DNA of 64,000 nt from Channallabes apus (Eukaryota > Chordata > Actinopteri > Siluriformes > Clariidae), in NCBI GenBank assembly GCA_030522415.1, contig CM060125.1:5504901-5568900 (forward strand). The letters run 5' to 3'. The position numbers and the translations under genes are program-made. Below, one piece after another: positions 1 through 10,911 of this stretch. Position 1 is the stretch's first letter; each line of letters begins with the position of its first letter. The notes under the pieces were generated by a model. The model ran no database searches. It worked only from the letters and a program-made list of their open reading frames with translations, and was not told the DNA's origin.

Positions 1-82
1 CCACACATTTTATAAAGCATGAATTTATAAAGCAGTTTATTCTCAGTAATACTGGAATAGTCTCATAAATGCATAAAAACAT

Positions 83-893
83 TAAGGCCTTGTTCACACG
101 AGCGTTAAATTTTTGGATAAATGAACGAGCTCTGAACGTCCTGTATGTTTATGTTGCGTTTTGTAGTGACGCTCGATTGACTTCTACACTGGCGTTCGTT
201 TGTCTCTGTCTAACGCCAGCCTGCAGCCCAAATTGTAGTTTGTGTGTTTAACCTGTGGGGGCAGTGTGTCGGGAACTGGATATGAAAGCCCTTGTCATTT
301 TATTTGAGGTGCCTCCTTTTAATATGGACCATTTTGCTATATTAGACATTACTCTTATTGTTTTAAAAATTCTAATATTTTTATATAATATATAAAAAAT
401 TTTTAAAAAATACTACGTACTACGTACTATTACTGTAGTAAGCCGCCGCTACTGGGTTCACCCTCTGACTGCACAACGTCGGATTAAAGGAAGTTTTTTG
501 TGGTTTATGAAGAAATGTCAAGATTTCCGCCCAAGTTTTATTTTTTAAGCATGTAATTTTTGCTTTTTTTTCCGCATTTCTCTATGTATAGCATGTAGGA
601 TCATGGGATATATCCGGTCCTCCAAAGCGTAAAATGGACGCGGAGAAAACGAACTAGATGCGTTTTCCTTGCATTCGTTGGGATTTGAACGGCAAGAAAA
701 AGCTGCTTGCAACGTTTCTTTAACGGTGTATAAACACGCAGCCGGACAAACGCACGTTACCAAAGGCCGTGTGAACACTCTCATTGACTCCTATAATACG
801 TGTAGAAAACCCTTGGTGCTTCATCCGCGCTCACCAGACGCTGCGAACGGCAGAAAAACACTCGATTTTAACGCCCGTGTGAACAAGGCCTAA
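83..893. mobile_element. Non-autonomous PIF/Harbinger-type MITE
   Basis: The ends form terminal inverted repeats: GGCCTTGTTCACACGAGCG at 86 and its complement (one mismatch) ending at 890. They are flanked by a 3-bp direct repeat TAA (83-85 and 891-893). A TWA target duplication with TIRs starting GG is typical of PIF/Harbinger elements. No transposase frame is visible in the ~805-bp interior; the short open frames there lack recognisable domains. A hAT or other origin is less likely because no 8-bp duplication is seen. Confidence 0.6.
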
Positions 894-899
894 CTGTGC

Positions 900-903
<4 letters not shown>

Positions 904-961
<58 letters not shown>
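904..961. repeat. (TA)n microsatellite
   Basis: About 29 uninterrupted TA units. The array abuts the TA target dinucleotide of the mariner-type MITE starting at 962, so that element inserted at the end of the TA tract. Confidence 0.95.
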
Positions 962-964
<3 letters not shown>

Positions 965-1655
965 TGGAACCTTGGATTATGAGCATAATTCGTTCCGGAA
1001 GTGGGCTCGTATTCCAAGCATATTTTCCCATAAGAAATAGTGGAAACTCAAATTATTTGTTCCACATTATTAAATAAAAATAATGCGCGCAGGAGCTGTA
1101 TGTGTGTGTGTGTGTATGTCTATGTGTATGTGTGTGAAGCTAAAGTAAGAGAAGACTCTTACTTTCAGTCCCTTCTGTCTGCCCTTTCTCATCTTACACA
1201 GAAAAGCTTTCTCCTCTCTTATTTGAATTTCATACAAACACACACATACACAGACATTAACGGAAAGACTGGAAAAATTAGCAAGGAACATCGCTAATGA
1301 CACTCGTGTGAGCGCATACTAACGGAATCACTGCTGTAAAGTAAAACAAACAAATGAACCTGCACTTTACCTTTGAAAAGAATCGTGACAGAGCAGTGTT
1401 TCTGTGCAGAGCAGAGTGTGTGTGTGTGTTGTGTGTGTGTGTGAAGCAGAGAGGGGCTGCTTCACACACACACAACAGAGAAAAAATATTGGCTCAGTTG
1501 TGATCATGTGGCGCTCGGCGTCAAAACAAGAAGAGCAGGCGTGATATATGATACTCGGTATTCGTAAACCAAGACTTGTTTTTCAAGTCAAAATTTATTA
1601 AAAATCTTTGCTAGTGTTGCAAACCGTGTTACTCGCAATCTGAGGTTCCACTGTA
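960..1655. mobile_element. Tc1/mariner-type MITE with TA duplication
   Basis: Terminal inverted repeats CAGTGGAACCTTGGA (962) and the complement of CAGTGGAACCTCAGA (ending 1653) are bounded by TA on each side. The inner ends are also related, with lines such as 'attcgttccgga' near the left end and 'ttactcgcaa' near the right. The ~690-bp interior carries TG-rich simple repeats and no transposase. This is a common type of fish non-autonomous element. Short open frames in the CA/TG tracts are not genes. Confidence 0.7.
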
Positions 1656-2136
1656 TATTGTGAGGGATCACCCCTAGGTGTGTTTTATGTAGTTTTTTGT
1701 TTTTGGATTCAGAATCCACCTCGGCCAGGTGATGAAAGCGATCACCGAGGTGGCTCATTAGATCCTTTATAAAAAGCTGTTTGTTCTGGGAAACTGGGTC
1801 GAGCATTAACTATGTCAAGTGGGCATTTATTTTGTTTTGTATTAGTTTGCATTTGTTGTGTAACGTTTGTTTTAAGTTGGCTCTAGTTTTGTTAGGTTTA
1901 TTATGTTCGTTTTGCAGTTGATTTATGGAGCTGTTTTTTGTGAAGTTAAATGTAATAGATTGTCAAGAGTTCTGTGTAAGTACTTTTCTGTTTGCCTCTC
2001 ACATATGTTACCTCATGTATGTTTAGCCGCTAGTAGACTTAGCCTCCAGTAGGTTTAGCCTCTAGTAGGATTGGCCGCTAGTGGCTTTAGCCTCTAGTAT
2101 ACTGTAGATGAGCCTCTTGTGTGTTGATCCTCTTGT
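1656..2136. other. No gene; hairpin and degenerate minisatellite
   Basis: No coding region was recognised. A 9-bp inverted repeat CCACCTCGG/CCGAGGTGG forms a hairpin at 1716-1753 with an inner GTGAT/ATCAC stem, and a TATA-like TTTATAAAAAG follows at 1766-1776. At about 2019-2112 a 17-20-bp unit resembling TTAGCCTCTAGTAGG is repeated about five times imperfectly. Confidence 0.6.
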
Positions 2137-2991
2137 ATGCTTCACAGTAGGTATGGTGTTCTTTGGATGCAGCTCAGCATTCTTTCTCCTTAAAAACATG
2201 ACAAGTTTAGTTTTTACCTAAAAGTTCTATTTTGGTTTTATCTGACTATATGACATTCTCCCAATCCTCTTCTGGATCATCCAAATGCTCTCTAGCAAAC
2301 ATCAGACAGGCCTGGGCATGTACTGGCTTAAGCAGGGGGACACGTCTGGCACTGCAGGATTTGAGGCCCTGGTGGCGCAGTGTGTTACTGCCTTTGTTAC
2401 TTTGGTCCCAGCTCTCTGCAGGTCATTCACTAGGTTCCACCGTGTGGTTCTGGGATTTTTGCTCACAGTTCTTGTGATCATTTTGACCCCACAAGGTGAG
2501 ATCTTATGTGGAGCCCCCAATGTCTTCCATTTTCTAATAATTGCTCCCACAGTTGATTTCTTCACACCAAGCTGCTTACCTATTGCAGATTCAGTCTTCC
2601 CAGCCTGGTGCAGGTCTACAATTTTGTTTCTGGTGTCCTTTGACAGCTCTTTGGTTTTGGCCATAGTGGAGTTTGGAGTGTGACTGTTTGAGGTTGAGGT
2701 TGTGGACAGGTGTCTTTTATACTGATAACAGATGCTATTAATACAGGTACCGAGTGGAGAACAGAGGAGTCTCTTAAAGAAGAAGTTACAGGTCTGTGAG
2801 AACCAGAAATCTTGCTTGTTTATACTGTAGGTGACCAAATACGTATTTTCCAACATAATTTGCAAATAAATTCTTTAAAAATGTGATTTTCTGGATTTTT
2901 TTTCCTTCTTATTTTGTCTCTCATAGTTGAGGTATACCTATGATGAAAATTACACGCCTCTCTCATCTTTTTAAGTGGGAGAACTTGCAGT
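2137..2991 (-). mobile_element. Tc1-like transposon (family A), 5' half only
   Basis: This is a Tc1-like element on the minus strand. It carries the subterminal region near 2900-2991 (related to the copies at 19376, 23632 and 38793) and the N-terminal transposase half. Sequence left of 2137 no longer matches the family. The DDE catalytic half and 3' TIR are therefore missing, and the outermost 5' TIR also seems lost beyond 2991. Confidence 0.8.
2302..2664 (-). pseudogene. Tc1-like transposase, N-terminal fragment
   Basis: Tc1-like transposases bind the TIRs and excise the element at TA sites. Here the frame starts at an ATG at 2664 ([10 protein letters not shown]...). It shows the paired-like helix-turn-helix region, with '[20 protein letters not shown]' followed by 'AIIRKWK', then the second DNA-binding region containing '[14 protein letters not shown]' and '[15 protein letters not shown]'. 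The frame then shifts ('[15 protein letters not shown]' is the off-frame reading of the usual continuation). The DDE domain is absent because the element is truncated at 2137. It cannot encode active transposase. An open frame extends upstream of the ATG to 2865, but that part reads through the 5' untranslated region of the element. Confidence 0.8.
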
Positions 2992-4125
2992 AAGTTACTT
3001 ACTTTTTTGAGCCAATGCAACAATTGACATCGTCAGTCGAATTTAATTATTTGTATGTGCAATTTTACGTAAGCACAATACAATTAAACTAAGACCAAAC
3101 CTTGCTTTTTCACACTTCTCAACACCTTGAACAAAAGATGTTGATGAATTCACTTAATTAAAAAATTTAAGAAATTTGGATAGATTCCAATATTTTACTT
3201 GATAAGATCTGAGGGGTATGTAAACACTGTTCCTATAGTGGCAGGTTTACTGTAAAAACATTATTAAACTATAATTGAGCACACAATCAAATGTTTGACT
3301 GATTTTATGTAGAGTTTTATCGTGTTGAAAATATTATGTGCCACTAAAGCCAACCATTTAGTTTAGGATAGTAACGTATATTGTGAAATACCTTATGTCT
3401 AATAGAGAGTTTACTGTGTCATCAAGTAAAAAGTTAGAATGAGGACAAGTAGTTTTTGTCTACTTAGCTTAATTCCAACCTTCAATTTGAAGAAAAGCTG
3501 CAGTGCAGGCAGAGCTTGTGCTAAGCTAACAGGCTAGGCTATGAAATCCTAGTGTAATTTAGAATTTCCTGCAGAATCATAACCCTTTAGATGCTCCAAA
3601 AAAAGCTTTTTGTTTGAATTAATTAACATGTGTAGTATTCAATTCAATTCCATTTTATTTATATAGTGCTTTTAACAATGGTCATTGTCTCAAAGCAGCT
3701 TCACAAAATGAAAAGAAATTTTCTTTAGAAAGTAGTACAGATATTCACTGTGCTGCTGAGAGGCAGCTGGCAGCTTTTAAGGTGCAGTGTTTTTTATTTT
3801 TATTTTTTTTTGCATTGTTGTCATTGTGAATCTTAAATTTTAATACAGTACGATTTAGATTGTTCCATTTGTTTTCATTGGTTCTCTTGCGCTTACTGTA
3901 TGAATATGAATATTATATATATGATCTTCAAATATAGTATACAAATATTCTTTCTCCACATTTTGGAAAAAAAAATGGTGGCACATCATTCCTGAACTTG
4001 GCAGCAATACAACAATAACCACAGGCAATGGATTTGCTCAATTAAACAGTTTCACAAAATCTATATTCCTCCCTGGATAAGCGAGTTCATGGTTACTAAG
4101 CAAAAAGAAAAGGGCATGAATTATA
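2992..4125. other. No gene recognised; AT-rich upstream DNA
   Basis: No coding frame with a recognisable domain. At 3640-3740 there is a fragment of a common fish interspersed repeat ('tttatttatatagtgctttt' followed by 'caaagcagcttcacaaaatg'), related to the pieces near 28540 and 28810. The rest is AT-rich DNA with short homopolymer runs. Confidence 0.6.
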
Positions 4126-4445
4126 CACAGATCAGTCACAACATTATGACAACTCACCTAATATTGAGTAGCTCCCCCATTTTGCCTTCAAAATAGCAAC
4201 ACACTGCAAGACACCTTTCTATTGGAACCAGCAGTTTGAGTTACAGTAGCTCTTCAGTTGGATCAGAAGACATAGGCCAGCCCCTTTCTCCCAATGCACA
4301 TTAATGAGCCTCGACTCGCCGGTTCACCAGTTTTCCTCCTTTGGACCATTTTGGTAGGTCCTGGCCATTGCAGACCGGGAACATTCTACAAGAGCTGCTG
4401 TTTTGGAGTTGCTCTGACGCAGTAATCATTCATCCATCAAGGAGT
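4126..4445. repeat. Internally deleted Tc1-like fish repeat
   Basis: It begins with 'gatcagtcacaacattatga' and continues with segments such as 'gaaccagcagtttgagttac' and 'ttggaccattttggtaggtc'. These match a widespread fish Tc1-related element in its minus-strand reading. The central transposase region is absent. Other copies of this family lie at about 35060-35960, 40470-40862, 42870-42970 and 61690-62110. The RTE LINE begins immediately to the right. Confidence 0.6.
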
Positions 4446-4478
4446 TTAAAATCTTCTTTGTCTTTCGGCTGTTCCCTT

Positions 4479-5945
4479 TCAGGGGTCGCCACAGCGAATC
4501 ATCTGCCTCCATCTAACCCTATCCTCTGCATCTTCTTCTCTCACACCAACAAACTTCATGTCCTCTCTCACTGCATCCATAAATCTCCTCTTTGGTCTTC
4601 CTCTAGTCCTCCTGCCTGGCAGTTCCAACCTCAGCATCCTTCTACCGATATATTCACAATCTCTCCTCTGTACATGTCCAAACCACCTTAATCTGGCCTC
4701 TCTGACTTTATCTCCAAAACATCTAACATGGGTTGTCCCTCTGATGAACTCATTCTTGATCCTATCCAGTCTTGTTGCTCCCAAAGAGAACCTCAACATC
4801 TTCAGCTTTGCTACCTCTAGCTCAGTTCTTCAGTGCCACTTCAGTCTCTAAGCCGCTGGACTCACCACTGTCCTGTACACCTTTCCTTTCATTCTCGCTG
4901 ATACTCTTTTATCGCACAACACACCCGACACTTTTCTCCACCCATTCCAACCTGCCTGTACCCGCCTCTTCACCTCCTTTCTACATTCTCCGTTGCTCTG
5001 GACCGTTGACCCTAAGTACTTAAAATCCTGCACCTTTTTTATCTCTGCTCCCTGTATCCTCACTGTTCCTCTTGGGTTCCTCTCATTCACACACATGTAT
5101 TCCGTCTTGCTGTGGCTAACCTTCATTCCTCTGCTTTCCAGAGCAGACCTCCACGTCTCCAAATTTTCTTCCACTTGTTCCCTGCTCTCGCTACAAAGCA
5201 CAATGTCATCTGCAAACATCATAGTCCATGGAGAGTCCTGTCTAACCGCATCTGTCATCCTGTCCATCACCAGAGCAAACAGAAAGGGGCTTAGAGCCGA
5301 TCCTTGATGCAGATCCACCTCCACCTTGAACTCTTCTGTCACACCTACAGCACATCTCACCACTGTCTTAGCGCTCTCATACATGTCCTGCACCACTCTA
5401 ACATACTTCTCTGCCACTCAAGACTTCCTCATACAACACCACAGTTCCTCTCTCGGCACCCTGTCGTATGCTTTCTCTTAATCTACAAAGGCACAATGCA
5501 ACTCTTTATTACCATTTCTGTACTTCTCCATCAGCATCCTCAAAGCAAATACTGTATCTGTTGTAGTCTTTCAAGGCATGAAACCATATTCCTGCTCACA
5601 AATGCTCACCTCTGCCCTTAACCTAGCTTCCACTACTCTTTCCCACAGCTTCATTGTATGGCTCATTAGCTTTATACCTCTGTAATTGCCACAGCTCTGC
5701 ACATCTCCCTTGTTCTTAAAAATAGGCACCAATACACTTCTCCTCCATTCCTCTGGAATCCTCTCACTCTCCAAGATCTCGGTAAACAAACTATTCAGAA
5801 ACTCTACTGCCACCTCTCCTAAGCACTTCCATACCTCCACAGGTATGTCATCAGGACCAACAGCCTTTCCACTCTCCATCCTCTTCAACGCCCTTCTCAC
5901 CTCACTTTTACTAATATTTGCTACTTCCTGCTCCACAACAGTCAC
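4479..5945 (-). pseudogene. RTE LINE reverse transcriptase, broken into frames
   Basis: Three minus-strand pieces make up the RT. 5571-5945 carries the finger region (AVGPDDIPVEVWKCLG, VPIFKNKGDVQSCGNYRGIKL). 4848-5417 carries QGSALSPFLFALVMD and the catalytic FADD at about 5205-5216, then the thumb region. 4479-4799 carries the C-terminus with RLRWFGHVQRRD and RRTRGRPKRR. Stops separate 5571 from 5417 and a frame break lies near 4800-4848. The catalytic aspartates remain readable, but no continuous protein is encoded. Confidence 0.85.
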
Positions 5946-5991
5946 CTCTTCTACTCTTTATTCTCTTTCGTTTTCCTCATTCATCAACTCC

Positions 5992-7263
5992 TCAAAGTAC
6001 TCCTTCCATCTTCCCATCACCCTCCTGGCATACCTTTACATTTCCATCTCTATCTTTAATCACTCTGACCTGCTGTACATCCTTCCCATCTCTATCTCTT
6101 TGCCTTGCCAACCTGTACAGATCCACCTCTCCCTCCTTGCTGTCCAGTCTAGCATACAAGTCCTCATATGCTCTTTGTTTGGCCTTTGCCACTTCTACCT
6201 TCACCTTACGGTGCATCTCCCTGTACTCCTGTCTACTCTCTTCAGTCCTCTCAGAGTCCCACTTCTTCTTAGCTAGCCTCTTTCCCTGTATACACTCCTG
6301 GACTTCCTCATTCCACCACCAAGTCTCCTTGTCCCCTTTTCCCTTACCTGATGATACACCAAGTACCCTCTTACCTGTCTCCCTGATCACATTGGCTGTA
6401 GTTGTCCAGTCACCTGAAAGCACCTCCTGACCACAGATAGCTTGTGTCAACTCCTCCCTAAAGACTACACAACATTCTTCCTTTCTCAGCTTCCACCACT
6501 TTGTCCTCTGCTCTGCCTTTGTCCTCTTCACCTTCCTCACCACCAGGGTTATTTTACACACCACCATTCTGTGTTGTCTGGCTACACTCTCCCTAACCAA
6601 CACTTTGCAGTCACTAATCTCTTTCAGATTACAACGTCGACACAAGATGTAGTCCACCTGAGTGCTTGTGCCTCCGCTCTTATATGTCACCCTATGTTCC
6701 TGCCTCTTCTGGAAGAAAGTATTTACTACTGCCATTTCCATCCTCTTCGCAAAGTCCACCACCATCTGTCCTTCTACATTCCTGTCCTGAAGACTAAACT
6801 TGCCCATCAAATTTTCATCCCCTCTCTTCCCTTCCCCAACATGTCCATTGAAGTCTGCACCAATCACCACTCTCTCACCTCTGGGGATGCTCTGCATCAC
6901 TTCATCTAACTCACTCCAGAATTTCTCTTCTAACACACATCCTACCTGTGGAGCATAACCACTAACAACATTGAACATCACACCATCAATTTCCAGCTTC
7001 AGACTCATCACCCTATCTGATACTCTCTTCACCTCTAGGACATTCCTTACAAACTCCTCTTTCAGAATAACTCCTACTCCATTTCTTTTCCAATCCATAT
7101 CATGGTAAAACAATTTGAACCCTGATCCTAAGCTTCTAGCTTTGCTACCTTTCCACCTGGTCTCCTGGACACACAGTATATCCATCTTCCTTCTCTGCAT
7201 CATATCAACCAACTCTCTTGCCTTCCCTGTCATGGTCCCAACATTCAAGGTCCCTACTTTCAC
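5992..7263 (-). pseudogene. RTE LINE endonuclease region
   Basis: The frame starts at 7263 (MKVGTLNVGT) and encodes an apurinic/apyrimidinic-type endonuclease that nicks target DNA for retrotransposition. Visible active-site signatures are TLNV with N7, CVQETRW with E34, RNGVGV at 60-65, SGYAPQVG with Y103, GADFNGHVG with D137 and N139, then TQVDYIL and ARQHRMV. The region after about residue 230 is the basic linker to the RT. The frame ends in '...GKMEGVL' at 5992. A shift just before this point would read into the linker instead, and an in-frame stop lies close downstream, so the single LINE ORF is broken here. Confidence 0.85.
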
Positions 7264-7560
7264 TCCTAAACTCTTGCCTTTCCTCTTCTCTCTCTGCTTT
7301 CGAACACGCCGTCCTCCTCACCTTCTTCGACCAACAGTAGCCCAATTTCCACCGGCACCCTGTAGGTCAACATCACCGGTGGCAGTCGTTGTTAACCCGG
7401 GCCCCGATGATCTGGTATGGAAATTATATTTCTGATTCGTATCATTGATTTGGCAAATGTTTTACGTCGGATGCCCTTCCTGACACAACCCTCTGCATTT
7501 ATCCAGACTTGGGACTGGCACAAGAAGACACTGGATTGCGCCCCCCCCCCCATGGTTGCT

Positions 7561-7667
7561 TTGGACTGTTACAGTAGCTAAAGTTACAATATCTTGTTAC
7601 AATGGCAGTCATAATGTCCTGACTCCAGGTGACTGTGTAAAGTTTTGTATGTTGTCCTTGTGTAAAT
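7561..7667. other. Short spacer between two LINEs
   Basis: About 100 bp of unassigned sequence separates the 5' end of the RTE LINE from the 3' tail of the L2-group LINE. It begins just after a C-run at 7542-7551. Confidence 0.5.
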
Positions 7668-8053
7668 AAATTCTAAATTCTAATTTTATTAGTCACATAC
7701 ACAGTCATACACAGTATAATATGCAGTGAAATGCTTATACGACCGCCAGTGACCTTAAAAAAAGAAAATAAAAGCTTGTACGTAAAATAAATAATCAATA
7801 AAAAGGAAATACTAAAGAAATAATTTTAACTAGTAAAATTAACTGTACAATAAGGGCATAATAAAATATTGCAAAAATATAGAAATATAGGGTAGATAGA
7901 GTATATATGTATATAGAATTAAAGTGTCAGTGGTTGTGCAAATATGCATGAAAGGTGACATGTGCAATTGTCCAGATACATGAGTATTTAGTGCAAGTGT
8001 GTATGAATGTGTCCATGATTGTCCAGTCAGCGTTGTGAGCTTAAAAGATGTTA

Positions 8054-9779
8054 TTAGTCCTGTGTGGAGGTGTGATTGAGAGACCTTATCGCCTGCGGGA
8101 AGAAGCTCCTCCTCAGCCTCTCTGTGTTGGCCTTTAGGGAGCGGAATCGCTTCCCAGACCGCAACAAAGAGAACAGTCCCTTACTGGGGTGACTGAGGTC
8201 CTTCATGATCTTCCTGGCCTTAGTCCAGCACCGCTTGCTGTAGATGGAGTGCAGGTCAGGGAGCTTAGTGCGGATGATGCGCTCGGCTGATCGCACCACC
8301 CTCTGTAGAGCTCGTCTGTCCTGCATGGTGCTGTTCCCGAACCAGGTCGTGATGTTTCCCGTCAGGATGCTCTCTATGGTGCAGGAGTAGAAGTTCCTGA
8401 GCACCTTGGAGGGCAGTCTAAAGTCTCTCAAGCGTCTGAGGTGGTAGAGACGCTGCCGGGCTTTTTTCACCACGGTGTTGATGTGACAGGACCATGACAG
8501 GTCCTGCGTGATGTGAACACCGAGGTATCTGAAGCTGTCCACTCTCTCCACTGGGCTCCTGTTGATGACGGGGGTCTGGTAGTTCCTCTCCTGCTTTGTA
8601 CTAAAGTCCACTATCAGCTCCTTTGTCTTACTGACGTTCAGGAGGAGATTGTTCCTCTGGCACCAGTTCTCCAGATTTCCAATCTCCTCTAGGTAGTCCG
8701 ACTCATCATTGTTGGTGATCAGTCCGACCACGACGGTGTCGTCAGCAAACTTGATGATGGAGGTGGAGTTGGTAGTGGCCACCCAGTCATGGGTATACAA
8801 AGTGTACAGCAGGGGGCTCAGAACACAACCCTGGGGGGGCTCCAGTGCTGAGAGTGAGTGTGGCTGAGACATGTCCGCCCATCCTTACTGCCTGTGGTCT
8901 GCCAGTCAGAAAATTGGAGATCCACTGACATATAGATGAGCTCAGTCCCAGGTGCTCCAGCTTGGTGGTGAGTGTGGAGGGAATTATGGTATTAAAAGCA
9001 GAGCTGTAGTCGATGAAGAGCATTTTAACATAATTCCCTTTCCTAGTGTCCAGGTGAGTGAGTGATGTGTGGAGGAGATGAGAGATTGCATCGTCTGTGG
9101 AGCGGTTCTGACGGTATGCAAACTGTAGTGGGTCCAGTGTGTCGGGTAGTGAAGAAATGATGAAGTCTCTGATAAGGCGTTCAAAGCACTTCATCACTAC
9201 TGAGGTGAGGGCTACAGGGCGATAGTCATTGAGGGAAGCAGGATGTGGTTTCTTCGGGACAGGAACAATGATGGACTCTTTGAAGCATGTGGGGATCACC
9301 GACTGAGATAAAGAGATGTTGAATATCTCAGTGAACACAGGTGCTAGCTGGTCTGCGCAGGCTCTGAGAATACGACCTGAGATGCCGTCTGGTCCTGCTG
9401 CTTTCCTGGTGTTCACTCTCCTGAAGGCTCTCCTCACATCGTGCTCGGAGATGATGAGCGCGTTCCCGGTGCTGGCAGTGTCTTCCTGTCTGCAACCGTT
9501 AGCGCCGCTAGCATTAGCGCCGTTAGCATTAGCATCGCTAGCGTCTTTAGCTGCAGCCTCGAAGCGAGCATAGAAGGTGTTGAGCTCGTCTGCCAGAGTC
9601 GCGTCCGCGTTCGTCATACCGGATGCTGGTGCTTTATAGTCCGTTATTGTTCTTAGTCCCTGCCACAGGCTCCTAGAGTCACTCTGTTGAAGCTGTGACT
9701 CTAGTTCTCTCCCGTAGCGCTGCGTCGCCTCTTTCACCGCCTTCCGGACGTTGTATGACGCAGCCTTGTATGGTTCCAT
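8054..9779 (-). pseudogene. L2-group LINE reverse transcriptase with one frameshift
   Basis: The N-terminal frame 8787-9779 carries RKAAGPDGISGRIL, VPVPKK, NDYRPVALTSVVMKCFERL and MLFIDYSSAFNTI. The C-terminal frame 8054-8872 carries PPQGCVLSPLLYTLYTHD, IIKFADDTVVVGLI with the catalytic FADD, FRYLGVHI and the C-terminal WTKARKIMKD...GKRFRSLK region. The frames overlap around a run of seven C (plus strand G 8833-8839). In one frame the motif reads STGAPPG and in the other EPPQGCVLS, which indicates one extra C. A gcta/gcatta-like simple repeat at about 9490-9550 encodes an Ala/Asn/Gly-rich stretch ahead of the RT. Confidence 0.88.
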
Positions 9780-10911
9780 GTCCCCCGACGCAAGTCCCGT
9801 GTTGTAGGCAGATATGCGAGATCTCAGAGCGTCGCGGATGGTTTTTAGTCTTTTTCTCCACCGTATCGTCTACTAGCTTCCCAATAAATCCCACAACCGC
9901 TTCGGTAAACACGCTGACGTCATCATCGGAGCTGTTTCTGAACATGTCACAGTCTGCGTCATCGAGTGCGTCCTGTAACGCGGCCACCGATTGGTCCGTC
10001 CAGCGCGCGACCTCCCTCTGAACCGGAACTTCCTGTTTCAGCCTTTGTTTATATTTTGGCATGAGGAAGATGGCGGCGTGGTCGGATTTACCAAACGCTG
10101 GACGAGATTGTGCCTTGTAACCGTCTTTGACCGTGGTATAACAATGGTCCAGTGTCCTTTCGCCCCTGGTGGGGCAGGTGATGTGCTGATAAATGTTCGG
10201 CGCTGCGCATTTGAGGTTGGCACTATTAAAGTCCCCCGCCACAATGAGCGCAGCGTCCCGGTGTTGTGTCTGGTGCTGTGTGAGCGCCTCATGCAGCTCG
10301 CATAAGGCAGTGTCAGTGTCTGCTTGTGGAGGGATGTAAACGGCACTGATTATGACCGAAGTGAACTCCCGTGGAAGATAAAATGGACGACACATGATGG
10401 ACAGTAGTTCCAGGTTTGGTGTGCAGGAGCGTGTAAAAGGAACAACGCTCGCGCTGTTGCACCAGCTGTTGTTCACCATTAAGCACACGCCGCCTCCCCT
10501 TGACTTCCCCGAGTCCCGCGTCCTGTCCATGCGGTGAACCGAGAAGAACTCGGCTGGTTGTATGGCGTGGTCTGGCACCGCTGGGTTCAGCCATGTCTCG
10601 GTGAAGCAGAGGAGATTGCAGTCCCGAATGTCTCTCTGGAACTTTATCCTGGCCCTGAGGTCATCAAGTTTGTTCTCCAGTGACTGGACGTTGGCGAGCA
10701 GGATACTAGGCAGAGGTGTGCGGTGTGCACGGGCTCTGAGCCGGTTCCTCACCCCAGCTCGTCTCTCTCGAGGCCTCCGCTTCGCGTCGCGTCCATTGTT
10801 CTCCCTCAGGATCTCACTCGGCCAGCTCGGATCCGGAGTTAAAAACGTCGAATTGTGAGTACATTGTATACCAATAGAAACAAGAGTGTCTCTATCATAC
10901 CTAATGTACAC
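9679..10911 (-). pseudogene. L2-group LINE endonuclease region
   Basis: The frame begins at 10911. It has a basic N-terminal segment (RDAKRRPRERR...) followed by an apurinic-type endonuclease. Active-site landmarks are LLANVQS with N74, CFTETWL with E105, SRGGGVCLMV, AVYIPPQAD, VAGDFNSANL, RTLDHCYT and GKSDHAAI. This domain nicks chromosomal DNA. The frame runs into off-frame sequence after '...DDTVEKKTKN' near 9850; the neighbouring frame carries the continuation (TIRDALRSRISAYN) into the RT. The lesion looks like a one-base change, although a small deletion of conserved linker is also possible. Confidence 0.85.

Larger units (their letters stand above)
4446..7560 (-). mobile_element. RTE-clade LINE, nearly full length, decayed
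   Basis: This non-LTR retrotransposon lies on the minus strand. In sense orientation it reads from a 5' region near 7560, through an apurinic endonuclease and reverse transcriptase, to a short 3' end near 4446. RTE elements encode one ORF with endonuclease followed by RT and mobilise by target-primed reverse transcription. Here the ORF is broken into at least four frames by frameshifts and stops. The short 3' UTR and the C-terminal 'RLRWFGHVQRRD' motif agree with the RTE group. Exact ends and a target duplication were not resolved. Confidence 0.85.

Noticed and set aside
4341..7435. Long plus-strand frames opposite the RTE LINE
   Set aside because: They are antisense shadows of the endonuclease/RT coding region, which has clear motifs on the minus strand.
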